Shown here piece by piece: positions 19,812 to 29,673 of a stretch of 29,673 nt of DNA. Below the pieces are notes generated by a model. The model saw only the letters and a list, made by a program, of their open reading frames with translations, was not told the origin of the DNA and ran no database searches. The number at the start of each line of letters is the position of its first letter. Position 1 is the stretch's first letter. The stretch is taken from contig KN882891.1 in NCBI GenBank assembly GCA_000934455.1, positions 263,110-292,782 of the forward strand, written 5' to 3'. A program made the translations under genes and the position numbers. The stretch is from Apostichopus parvimensis. Its lineage: Eukaryota; Echinodermata; Holothuroidea; Aspidochirotida; Stichopodidae.

Positions 19812-20998
19812 GATCCATCTTAACATAGAGAAAGTCTAAGATAGTACCAAAAATGAAAAGCCAAAGAGGAAACAATCGTTTAATCATTGACACATAGTTA
19901 GGATTCTGTGACTTTGTGATGCACCCAAATGCTCCCGCTGGAGATTAACATAATCCTCAGCTAAATGATGGCCTCTGATTGGCTGAAAGTGAACAGGCCC
20001 TCTAATCAGGTGACTTAAACAGACAGAGGGGAAGTACTTGAGTAGGTCGACCTAGGTTATCAGACGTTTCTCTCACCTGTCATACAGTCTATTAGCTTAT
20101 CACTCAATATTGCCAGGGACTTTCAATTATTCTGTTCTACTCACTTTTGCCTTTGGAATGTTATCAAAGTGGGTGCACATTCCTGCTTCTGGAAAATATT
20201 TGATGGTGTGGAACAACTGTATAATTATCATCATTTTCATAGCTTTGAAATACTCATGTTTCCAGATTGGTCACATTGCTGATTTGTCTTTTGTCAGTCA
20301 GTAGTGTAAGTTTATATAATCCTCTCTGTGGATATTTTGCAGTACTGTTTGTACTACTTTGATAAACAAACCCAAAACGATGGTGTCTGTGTCTTCATCA
20401 GATAGGAATGGTTTAGAAGTCAAGTTGTAATCAAAGGTCTTAGTGAGCTTGCTTGTTTACTTTAGTTGAGTCACAGTCAACAGGGGAAGGTAAAGCAGAA
20501 GTCTCATACCTAGCAGGGTACTGCCGTTTGAGCGACACAGGTGTTCATTGGTCATGTGTTTTTGTAATGTAGAAATTTTGCAGACCGCCATCAGTGGACA
20601 ACAATTGAGTGCACAATAATCCAATGGCACAACAATCGACCGCACTGTTGAGACAAGCACATCAAGGTCTGTCGAGGAAGTTTACAGAGCATCGGTAATC
20701 AATTCATCGATATAATTAACCGTAACTTACAAGGACTCCCAGCCGCTTTACGGTTCAAGTTTACATTTGTCAATTAAATAAACTTACTGGCATTCTTGTT
20801 GATACCAGAGATAACATTGGATAGTTAGTATTACAGGAGTCGGTTGCAAGGAGGTTTGAAATTGTGTCTGACATTTGTGTCTCTTTGTAATGGAACATCG
20901 TCGATTGTAGACTCGGAAATGATTCATCCGTCGACTTAAAAGATGATTTTAATCTGATGTCATTTCTTTGATTTATAATTCTGTATATACTTTTAATC
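19812..20998. promoter_or_regulatory. Reelin upstream region (possible promoter and 5' UTR)
   Basis: This 1.2-kb stretch precedes the reelin start codon. ATTGGCTG (an inverted CCAAT-type word) lies near 19978, with further CCAAT/ATTGG words at 20548 and 20622. Three ACAAT words of SOX-like type fall within about 45 bases at 20598-20640, and E-box-like CAGGTG and CATGTG words near 20538-20556. Such short words are common by chance. No TATA box at a suitable distance is clear. An open frame at 20457-20660 (-) is not supported as a gene. Confidence 0.25.
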
Positions 20999-21203
20999 AT
21001 GATTAGAGGAGGTTTCTACACTGTACTAGCCTACAGGTGTGTTCTCCTGGCATGGATCTTTGCGGCAGCCTCCGGGAATTACAGGCTCTGCAATTTTGGC
21101 GGTCAGTTTGAGGAGGATTACGAGGGCATCGTTGGGGATATTGCAATTAGGGTGGAAATAGAAGGGGACCCCAAATTTTATGAACCTGAAAGGTGGTACT
21201 TGG
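20999..21203 (+). CDS. RELN: Reelin exon 1 (signal peptide, start of reeler domain)
   Basis: Encodes residues 1-68 plus one base. The N-terminus has a basic residue and then the hydrophobic VLLAWIFAAASG, a plausible secretion signal cleaved near residue 26. The mature part begins NYRLCNFGG and contains VGDIAIRVEIEGDPKFYEP, the first strands of the reeler fold. The start is the first ATG after an in-frame TGA at 20969-20971. The donor is TTGG|GTGAGT at 21204, phase 1. Confidence 0.85.
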
Positions 21204-24200
21204 GTGAGTAAATTTTCTACTTTCAAATTCAAGTGTACAGTTTAACTCTGAATGTGGGATTGGTAGATTAGACCATCCAGCTTAACTAGGGAAGAGCTAT
21301 GAATATTTTAGCCAAAAGTTGATGATGGTACCATTTGCGATTACATTTAGTTCCTAAATTTCTATCTGTTGTGGATCGTGTGCCCCAACAGGTGACAAAT
21401 CTTGACCCTTACACTAACAACCATGTTAGTTATTGACTATAAATAATTTTAAACAACACCCATGGTGGCCTTACACTAAATCATAGATTTAAAAACTTCC
21501 AGTGAGAAGATGTAGTGTCCCTCCTCCCCACACTTCCCACCCCCTCACACTCGCCACCTCTTCTCTCCCAACCCCAGGTTATCGTAGATGATGCCCCCTC
21601 CTGTGACTTTTGTTCTAAATAACTAGCATAAGAAATTTTGTATTTTATTCAAACTGCTGTAATTCATTGTATGTATGTATGTATAGTATCTTGGTGATTG
21701 GGGGGGGGGATTGAGGGCAGGGGAGGGGATGTTTATTCCATATTACTAAATGAATATTTTTAAATGGTGGTACACAAGAGCCTTTGTTCCCTTCAGTTTT
21801 CTAAGTTTAGAGCAAATTTTCTCCTTACATTTGTTGTTTAGACCTTTTCATAGGTTATACTTTATTGTATAAAGTTCTTTTGAAATGAGATGAGCAATTA
21901 GTGTTTTTGTCCTATTTATATAAGTCAAGGAGATAGTGCCACTGAGTTCTGTTGATTTGAAGTAAGCAATTAGTACTAAGTTTTATTGATATGAAATGAT
22001 GTTACCAAGTAGTATTAGATGACTTGATGGATGCTCTTTGAGCAGTATGACCACACTGTAATGCATGGTGATATGTGATGATGGATAGAGCATGGGGAGA
22101 GCTGGTAATGGATGCTCTCTGAGCAGCTTGCCCACACTGTAGAGCAGAGATGTTAAGCATGCTTCCTTAGCACACTGTAGATCACAGGGACAGATGCAAG
22201 TGATCTGCTCAGTAGTTTTAGCTGCCCATAAGACTGGAAACAATTTTGCATGTCCTGTTGAGGTCCCTGCCTGATAGTTTATATGGAGCACCTATGTTCC
22301 ATATGTAATATATATGTAATATTTTGACAGAATTCTGACAAGGACTTATACCATTTTATCATCATACAGTGGATCTTTCGAATCATGCAGTGACCGTCTT
22401 TTACAACTTTCTTTGTGTGGCTGTAAACATGAATATCTAAGTTAGACACATGTATACATTGGCACAATGTTAGATTATATTGTGTTATCAATATATACAG
22501 TACAGTATGAAGGAAAGCTATTGTTGATCAGGGAAGAGATGTACTGCTGTATTAAACCAACCTCAAACTTTTATTATGTCATTTTAAACATTAATGAGAA
22601 ACCTGTTATATTCATGAGTAAGTTTTAGTATGAAAACAAATTTCAAAGAGATATGCTGCTTCTGTTTTGGACCTGCTGTGAAAAAAAGTCCTTTTAGAGA
22701 CTAACTCCATACATAGCTTCTTAAACTTAATATATATGGACTATGACTTGCTTAAAAGTAGAGAACTGCTTCAAATTATTGCACCTAAAATGTGTGTCAA
22801 AAACTGGTTGCTGTTTCTGCAGGTTTTAACAGTCAACATTATTTCTACAGACTTTCGCAGGGTCAAATTAAATAACATTACATGCATAATGAAAACTACT
22901 CCTTAGGCGGTGACTTTTAAAGGAATCGATAATTTTGATCTTGTGATTTAAACATTTTTTATCCCTCAAGCATATTTTGATAACAAAAAAAAAACATGAT
23001 ATGATTGAATATCAAATCACCAACCAAATTGCTGGCTGTACACATCATAGTAGCAGTACCCTGCTGAGAGGAAGAACTATTAAATTACATATTAATATAA
23101 TTATTTGAGTCCTGATATGGCCTACAACTGTCACCCTTTGAATTCTCATATTCTAAATGATATGATTTGGGTATATATACTCAGTCTGTCAATTGTCAGC
23201 GTGTTTGTTTTTCCAACAAATTTGGATCAATGACACAAGCTTTACCTTTTGACAAAAGTGTCTAATTTTCTTTACGCTCGTTGATGGAATATGGCTTGCA
23301 GTGTTTTGAAATTGTCAAGTGTGCATAAAGAAAGGTATTTCACTTCAAGCACTGCTTGAGATCTGGAGAGTTAAAGCTATATATGTCCAGTTTTAGCATC
23401 AGACTAAAAGCACAATTTTATTATTTATATGCATTTGTGTGACACCAGTTGTTCTCTTAATCACGGAAAAAACAAATTCTGGTATTACACACTGTAAAAT
23501 TATTTTATGCAAATTCAGCATATTTTGATATTCAAATTTATTCAAATATGTATAGGAGTAATTATACTGGAGGAAATTGTTCAGTATTTTAGGAGAAGTA
23601 AAATTTGTAAACATCAAAACTGTGATACGATTATGTAAGCAGTAAATTATTCCCTATGAATTAGTTTTAATTTAGATCATGGCTGTACTCCTTTAAAGTC
23701 AAAGACATAATTATGTAATTAGGCCAAAGGTTCAAGATTCACTATTTCAAAACAGTTTAAAACTAAAATGTTTTATTTTCCCCCAAATATGTGTGGGTGT
23801 GTTTAGAATGCTGTCACTGCAGGGCATTGGTGCTTATAGTGTAATTTTTGAAAAAACAGTTACAACATTTTAGAGGCCTTTTTGTCAAGTTCTAGGGGAG
23901 TTTCAAAATGAAAGTTTTCAGAAAGTGAATTTCACCCATTTTTTCATTTAATCCATTTCATGACACACAGAGGGCAAACTTGAATATCAATTGAGGTGTT
24001 TCTTATATACCAGTATCTGATTTAAAAGAAAATTTATGTTTATTCTCTGAACCATACATATAAAATTGACTGTATTCACTTCTTCTTTTAAACTTGCTGT
24101 TAAAAGTTACTAAAATCTTTCAAAATGTGTTTTTCTTTAGATGGAATTTATTATTCTTTAATAAAGGGTGATATAATATAGAAATAATCTGAAAGCAGCA

Positions 24201-27200
24201 AAGGAAACCTTTAAAGAAGATGAATAGGTTATATACCGATAGATCCAATTGAGCCTACTGGGAGATCTGGCCAAGGGGGAGGAGGGGAGGAAGGAGGAGG
24301 GGAGGACGGAAGGAGAGGTTGGGAAGGAGATAGGAGGTATTGGTATCCCTTTCTTAGTGTGGCATAGAATGCTGTTTATGAAATAGAAAGGTAGAAAACA
24401 GTTAATGTTTTATTGAAGAGTGGAGAAATAATTCTTCTCACATCGTCAATAGTATCTACGATATAAACAAAATGGTTTTTGAGTATATGTGAATCAGATA
24501 TGGTTAAAGGCAATGACTGTTACGAGCTCATGTTTCCAAACCATTTGCCCATCAAAACTACATTCAAACCTTGCTGTAAATACTAAAAAAAATTTAGTCT
24601 GTACCATTCAAATCTTCAAAATAATAAAAATACAATGGTTCCTGTGTGCAAAAAATGCTATGCATCTTTTCACTTGTACAGCAATTGGCCTGTTTTGCTT
24701 TACCATTCTGTGATGTGATACAGTAAATTATTCTCTCATAAGGACCAGTTTTGGAGTATATATCCATGTAAGAATTCCAAGTGGGGAATTTGAGGAAGGT
24801 GTCATAGAAGATTTTGATAAAAAGAACTTTTGCCCCACTTTTTTCTGTGAAGAAAGTATTCCATTGTCTTCCAATAAAATTACCAACAATGTGAATCTGG
24901 CTTACTATTAAAAATGAGATCTTGAAAGGTACTACATGGACCAGATCATTTACCATGCATCAGGTGACATAAAAAAGATAATGCTTTGGACTCATTTATT
25001 GCCAAATTTGACAAGAGTTGTGGAATGTGATCTGTAAAGGATCTTTCAGAGTGATTGCTTGAATGGATAAAATATTAGATACGAAATTGGTTTTTGTGCA
25101 TTAAGAGATTTATTAAAGAATTGACCTAATGTTTCACAGCTTTTAGTGATTTATAGATGAAAGTGTGTGTGGTGAGGGGGGGGGGGGGGAGGAGGGAGGG
25201 AGGGAGGGAGAGAGGGCTGTGTAGCGTCAGAACCTTACTGCTGATAAAGAAACTGAAGGAAACCATTGTGTGTTGCATCTGTCTGAATCCAAACTGTAAA
25301 TTTTGCATTACGTTGTCACATAACCATTATGTTTTACGGTAATTACAGGCCTCTTTGTATTAGAAATTGATGTCAGAGAGATATGGCAGAAGATGGGAAC
25401 AGTGGGGGTTTGGGCAGGATTAAGAGGGGACATTGGGAGGCAAGCAAGCAAGCCAAGAACCTGTTTGAGGATTTTATTTTTACTTGAAGATCTTCTATAC
25501 AAGCTCTTTTAATTTCTACGATTGTCTTAAGAGGTTGTTAGAATAATTTAAGATGTGACTGGCACAATATCCCATCAGTTTCAAGATTGAATGACTGTTA
25601 TGTCTGTGGGAGCATGGGATGCTGGGCTAATTGTAACACTTCGTGCAGGTATAAATTTATGTGCACTAATTGGGATGGAGATGGAGGGGAGAGGGAGGGG
25701 AGAGAGAGGGGAGAGGGAAGAGGAGGGGAGAGGGAGGAGGAGGGGAGAGGGAGGAGGAGAGAGGGAGGAGGAGAGAGGGAGGAGGGGAGAGGGAGGAGTA
25801 GGGGAGAGGGAGGAGTAGGGGAGAGGGAGGAGGAGGGAGATGGAGGAGCAGCTTGCTTCCATTCTTCCCTCCCCATCCTTGGTACAAGTTTGTTTTTTGT
25901 GGATAGTTGTTAGAATATCAAGCATTAATCATTCATGATACCAAAATATAGAGCTAGTTAAACCACTTAACCACTGCTGTAGGTGCTGTCATCAATTTGA
26001 GCATTGAGGATGATTTAGCATTTCATTAAAAGATGACGACTTGAGACACAAAATTCATGTTGATATTTTGTAGACGGTTAAACTGCACTTTTATCAGTCC
26101 CAGGTGGTGTGTATACCACTTTAAATATTAAACTCAGTGGGAAAAACATAAGACTTTTATGACCTCAAATAACATGTTTGTATTGCGTTACAAACTAGTT
26201 GTATTACAAAACTAGTTGTTGGTGTTCAAACTTATCTAGTGGTATTCTGTTGATATATTAAAGGTAGTCAGTATAGGCCCCAAATTATAGCATGCTATAA
26301 TTGCTAGAAGTTTAAGCAAAAAATATAAGTGATGTCATCATCAAGTTAGCTTTAAAGGAGCTTTTCAGAGCTAAAGGATATTTGAAAGGTGATTATCTTG
26401 AAAATCGGAAGCGCTAAAGGAACTTGAACTACAGTATAGCAGTAAAATTGTTCTCATTTTCTTGGACAATGACAATTATCAAGATAAAATTTCTGTTTAA
26501 AGTCATTCTTAAAGGTAAATATATCTGAAATGATATTTAACAGAAAAGCCAAATCCAAAGTAACTTTAAAGAAGTGTTTGCTAAATGGTCAAATCTTGTT
26601 TGGATTTGTTGAGGTTTACGGTATGGATCGCTCTGTTTTCTCAACTATAAGACTGGTTTTTTAAGCTTTTTATGACCGCTTTCCGATCATCCGAATAACA
26701 GTATCCTTGTACAAGTACTTGCAAAAATAAAAGGATGTGAAAACTCTCAAGAGGGTATATTTAGGAAGTTGTCCAGAATCGTGCGTGATTTAAGTTTATA
26801 TAGTAACAATTAACCCTTCCACCAAACAAAGTCAGATTCTTGTCTACAGTTATAAGATCCCCTTCCCGTACTTGGATGTGGTTTGAACAATTGTTATCGT
26901 CATGGTTACAACATTATCTATCTTCAATATATGTGCCAACGTGTTTTGTGATTTGCATAAAATATTTTGATATGCCTTTTTGGCCTAAAAGTGAAACAAT
27001 AAACAAACAAAAATCAAGTTAACCCCTCCCTGTGTAATGAATATAAATTATATTCTGGTCTCATGGCATGACCATAACTGCATGTAGCATTCAAGCTAAG
27101 TCCAAGTTGGCTTTAGTTATCTTCTCAGTTCTGAGCAAACCATTCCATGTGTCTGTCAAGTATGTATTTTTGTGCGAGGGCTTTTTTTTATTTTGCTCCA

Positions 27201-29188
27201 AATTTTGATACAAGTTGCTGGTAAATTGGCCAGTTAATATGAAGACTGATCTATTTTAGCCAAGATTATTTATGCATAGTTTGGTTCTTCTGCTGAGAAA
27301 ACATTTATGTTTATTATTTAATTTTTTTTAAATTGCAATGAACTGTCACTTTCTCAAGTCATATTTATATATTTTCTGTAATAATAATAATAACAATAAA
27401 TAAGACTTATATAGTGCCAAATCAGTGGACAAATGTCACTGCTCAAGGTGCTTTACAAAGAAAGCAGAATAATTTACAAAAGAATAAGTGAAAAGATGGG
27501 TCTTTAGTAGACTTTTGAATGTAGAAAGTTTAGAGCATGTTCGAATGTGATCTGGTAACTTGTTCCAGAGATAAGAGCCAGAGTATTCAAAGCTTCTGTA
27601 GCCATAGGTCTTCAAGCGTGGTTTAGGAACAGTAAGGCAGAAGTTGTTATTAAAATTGAGCAATATTTTTGGTTAACTTGAAAAGGTGACTGCATGCATA
27701 TCTTTTGCTGAGAAGAATTCTGCAAAGAATGTAGAAAAAAATACATATTTAGGGTTCTTGAGTTCAATTTGATGGCAGTGTTCTAAATTTTGATTCCTTG
27801 CTAGATCAAAGAAAGCTACAGTATTCTTTGGCAATGGCAAAGTGCGTGCATGTAATATTGTGTATGAACATGATGCTGTTGAGTAAGCTTTTCAAGCTCA
27901 GTGTTAAACTCACTTGATATTGCGTAGTGTAGCTTTCATCAACTTCACATGTTGTGTGCAGATGAGCTTTAGTATATGTTCTCATCTGTGTTTGTTCACA
28001 GGTCATTTGAGGTCACCAATAGTCAAAAGTATGAGAACCTTAGAAGAAGCTTATTCAACAACTATAAACTTGGTTGCAGTTCATGATTGTGTCCACCCCT
28101 CATTGACCGAACAACATTCATTTGGGTTTAATTCCTGTACATTGGCAATTGTTTCATGATTATTATTATTGACATGATTGTGACTCACACGTTTTCATGT
28201 ATCTTTTGGTCCAGCTGCATGTCATGTTTTAGCCTCGCATAATGTCTCGTCAAACAAGAGCCGCACGGTCTGCATATAATAGGATGAATAATTAAACTTG
28301 AGCCAATTTTCTTCTCTTTCTTGTTGACAGTTGACTTGACCAGTAACAGACCATTCGATTATATCGTAGTGCACGATTTATTACCAGTGCCCTCGGAGAC
28401 TGACCTACCAAACTACTTCCCGTACGGATGGCACGGCAGCGGGGGCCTGTCCGAGGCCACACATATGTGCTCCTCGGTCCACTCAACACGGATGCGTAGG
28501 CCACAGGTGGCAGATTCATTCTGGTGGCAAGCGCCACCATCTGGTTCTGGATGCGTCGATTTCTTGTGAGGGATTTTTCCTTTTCTATTTACGGTTCTCT
28601 TGTTCATTACTCATGTATGAAAATAAGCTTGGAGAATTACGATTTGTGGGATTCCATTGTTTGTGAATTTTCTCCTTTTTCTCATTTGTCCTTGTTTTAT
28701 TCATTTTCTCCTCATTGTTTGTGAGTTTTCTTCTCATTTTCATGTGATTCCGTCACCCTTCTCTTCCCACAAAAAACGCACTGGGTGCCATTTTGAAAGT
28801 GATAAGGGTGATTTCGACATATCGATTATTCCTATTTAATCTTAGTACTTGGTAATAAAGTTTAATATAGTTTGAAGAATTTCCATCTTCTATTAATCAG
28901 CTAATCATTCTAATTACACCCCACCCCAATTCCACCCCTCTCATTCTTTAAGCATACATAAATAGATGCAGACATCTTCTCTGATTAATACTTAAAATGT
29001 GCACTGTTAATTTAATTGAGAAGAAAGACTTCCATCTCATTCTTTCAAAGGATATCTTTACTTCAAAACTAAAGCCAGTGTTGCTTGCTTTCATTTCAGT
29101 GGGACATTTTCTCGAAGAGGTGTAATCTTCTTCAGAAATACCTTAGCACCAGAACTATGTGAGCTAGGGCCTTCTTCACAAGCAATGG
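20999..29188 (+). CDS. RELN: Reelin, 5' part (signal peptide and reeler domain, 3 exons, continues past the window)
   Basis: Reelin is a large secreted matrix glycoprotein, in vertebrates guiding neuronal positioning through lipoprotein-type receptors and Dab1. Exons here are 20999-21203, 28331-28565 and 29100-29188, giving 176 codons plus one base. The order is a hydrophobic signal peptide (about residues 1-26) and then a reeler domain with YRLCNFGG, an acidic stretch, EGDPKFYEPE, MCSSV, WWQAPPSGSGCVDF and RGVIFFRNTLAPELCE. Phases join without gaps, and junction regions keep the same length as in human reelin. F-spondin also has a reeler domain, but the acidic EEDYEG segment, the FDY motif and MCSSV fit reelin better, and the ORC5 neighbour agrees. 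The eight reelin repeats would lie beyond 29673. Confidence 0.85.
22026..22150. repeat. 81-bp-period two-copy repeat in reelin intron 1
   Basis: GATGGATGCTCTTTGAGCAG followed by CCACACTGTA at 22026 recurs at 22107 as AATGGATGCTCTCTGAGCAG. A third partial CACACTGTAGA follows near 22172. Divergence between the copies suggests an older duplication. Confidence 0.7.
24273..24337. repeat. Polypurine tract
   Basis: The + strand is almost purely A and G (GGGGGAGGAGGGGAGGAAGG-type words), broken by a few pyrimidines. Low complexity in reelin intron 1. Confidence 0.8.
25174..25216. repeat. Poly(G)/GGGA tract
   Basis: A run of about 14 G is followed by tandem GGGA words on the + strand. Its complement gives proline/serine-rich open frames that are not genes. 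Confidence 0.85.
25684..25848. repeat. 165-bp polypurine minisatellite
   Basis: Irregular tandem GGGGAGAGGGAGGAG-type units give about 165 bases with only a few T interruptions (25799, 25816, 25841). Both strands show long open frames here (Glu/Gly/Arg-rich or Pro/Ser/Leu-rich). These follow from the absence of stop codons in GA repeats and are not genes. Such sequence can in principle form triplex or G-quadruplex structures. Confidence 0.93.
27377..27700 (-). mobile_element. LINE 3' end (CR1/L2-like), antisense in reelin intron 1
   Basis: The minus-strand frame 27663-27436 contains LKTYGYRSFEYSGSYLWNKL and then PDHIRTCSKLSTFKSLLKTH, the usual C-terminal tail of CR1/L2-type ORF2 proteins, ending in a stop. 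The sequence after it reads (minus strand) TTTGTAAAGCACCTTGAGCA and then CACTATATAAGTCTTATTTA and runs into (TTA)n, the typical 3' terminus of these elements. The copy is strongly 5'-truncated and inactive. Confidence 0.88.
28331..28565 (+). CDS. RELN: Reelin exon 2 (reeler domain core)
   Basis: Completes codon 69 (Val) and encodes residues 70-146 plus two bases. It contains VDLTSNRPFDY, MCSSVHSTR and WWQAPPSGSGCVDF, the last being the hallmark of reeler domains with a conserved Cys. The acceptor is TTGTTGACAG and the donor CTT|GTGAGG at 28566. The exon is visibly richer in G+C than the surrounding intron, as expected for coding sequence. Confidence 0.88.
29100..29188 (+). CDS. RELN: Reelin exon 3 (end of reeler domain)
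   Basis: Completes codon 147 (Phe) and encodes residues 148-176 plus one base: GTFSRRGVIFFRNTLAPELC then ELGPSSQAM. It corresponds to the RGQVIFKDALAQQLCE segment of human reelin with equal spacing from the GCV motif. The acceptor is TCATTTCAG and the donor GTATGT at 29189. The next exon lies outside the window. Confidence 0.86.
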
Positions 29189-29213
29189 GTATGTAACACA
29201 AAGATATTTTTTC

Positions 29214-29673
29214 ATGCACACATGCACATTTTTTCCCCACATCATGTACCTAGGAGTCTGCACCGATGATAAGTTAACATTTACTAACCATATTTCAAAG
29301 ATCATATCTAAAGTATATTATATTGTTTCAACATTAACATATATTGCTCCCCACTGTCCCATTGAAACCTGTAAGAAGGTGTTTAATGCTTCCATATTAC
29401 CGCATATTATTTATGCAGTTCCAGTGTGGTACCACTTCATACATGCTAGAGACAAGAAGAGGATTAAGGGTTTCCTCAAATATTGCGCAAATACATTTTG
29501 CTTAGACTGTGATATTCTTGTAAGTTAGGTTAATGTTGCAGCCCGAAATGATTTTGTTAGACTTGCTAAAAATGTACTTGCCTGCGACGATCATCCTCTA
29601 CGTACATTGTGAACTATAACCTCTCTGTGCAATAATACAAAATACAATTTAAGAAATCCTCAACTCACTCCAA
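29214..29673 (+). mobile_element. LINE 3' coding fragment in reelin intron 3
   Basis: The frame from 29214 contains YLGVCTDDKLTFTNHISKI, SILPHIIYAVPVWY and RDKKRIKGFLKYC, a reverse transcriptase C-terminal region of CR1/jockey type. It stops at 29526-29528, yet the same frame continues with NDFVRLAKNVLACDDHPLRT before a second stop. Another frame then gives KYNLRNPQLTP at the window edge, as in intact elements. It is thus a sense-oriented, 5'-truncated copy with one internal stop and a frameshift, cut by the window end. Confidence 0.85.

Larger units (their letters stand above)
21204..28330 (+). other. Reelin intron 1 (7.1 kb)
   Basis: Starts GTGAGT and ends TTGTTGACAG, consistent with a long first intron. 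Contents include CT-rich DNA (21510-21600), a (GTAT)n run (about 21669-21684), a poly(G) run near 21700, a two-copy repeat at 22026-22150, several polypurine tracts (24273-24337, 25174-25216, 25684-25848) and an antisense LINE 3' end (27377-27700). Open frames such as 24594-24956 (-) show nothing I recognise, so no nested gene is called. Confidence 0.75.

Noticed and set aside
24594..24956. 120-codon minus-strand open frame in reelin intron 1
   Set aside because: The longest unexplained frame nearby, but I recognise no domain and see no exon boundaries. A degenerate mobile element is possible but unsupported.
25581..25925. Several overlapping open frames encoding Pro/Ser/Leu-rich or Glu/Gly/Arg-rich proteins
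   Set aside because: They are translations of a polypurine repeat, which lacks stop codons in every frame. No start context, splice sites or homology.
28292..28607. Minus-strand open frames opposite reelin exon 2
   Set aside because: They are antisense shadows of a GC-richer coding exon; the + frame has clear reeler-domain similarity and matching splice sites.
20999..29188. F-spondin rather than reelin
   Set aside because: The shared reeler motifs (EGDP.FY.P, APP.G.GCV) fit both. The acidic segment after LCNFGG, the FDY motif and MCSSV fit reelin better, and the ORC5 neighbour supports it. A full-length sequence would settle it.

Overview
The window is animal nuclear DNA. Its genes are split by GT-AG introns, the DNA is AT-rich, truncated non-LTR retrotransposons (LINEs) lie in the introns, and there is much simple and tandem repeat sequence. 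It carries one complete gene and the 5' part of a second, both on the + strand. The first is ORC5, subunit 5 of the origin recognition complex: 9 coding exons between 1713 and 11141, 438 codons by my count, all splice phases compatible. The second is the start of a reelin (RELN) gene: signal peptide and reeler domain on three exons between 20999 and 29188, continuing past the right edge. Both were assembled by finding homologous exon segments and checking phase and splice sites by eye; no alignment was run. The lineage cannot be fixed from the sequence. A marine invertebrate, perhaps a deuterostome such as an echinoderm or hemichordate, is a guess from gene content, LINE style and scattered TAGGCCT words.

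Layout: 1-1712 is upstream DNA with no gene I can recognise. 1713-11141 is ORC5. Intron 3 holds a hairpin-containing repeat (4151-4556). The exon 5/intron 5 border is expanded into seven 47-bp copies that each carry exon end plus splice donor region (5457-5785). Intron 7 holds an antisense, internally deleted LINE. Immediately after the ORC5 stop codon begins a five-copy, about 82-bp minisatellite (11145-11555) that probably lies in the 3' UTR. 11556-20998 is intergenic: a 273-bp tandem duplication, G-rich runs, a dispersed repeat family and a perfect 36-bp palindrome. 20999-29188 is the 5' part of reelin. Its 7.1-kb first intron has strand-biased polypurine tracts and a LINE 3' end. A third LINE fragment starts in intron 3 and runs off the window.

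The two products do not work in one pathway: ORC5 acts in nuclear DNA replication licensing, reelin is a secreted matrix glycoprotein. What links them is position. To my knowledge ORC5 and RELN are also neighbours on human chromosome 7q22, on the same strand and in the same transcriptional order, so the window appears to show very old conserved microsynteny. I found no operon-like, CRISPR-like or otherwise new multi-gene system. The most unusual things here are structural: the splice-donor minisatellite, the minisatellite starting at the ORC5 stop codon, the palindromes and the conserved gene pair.
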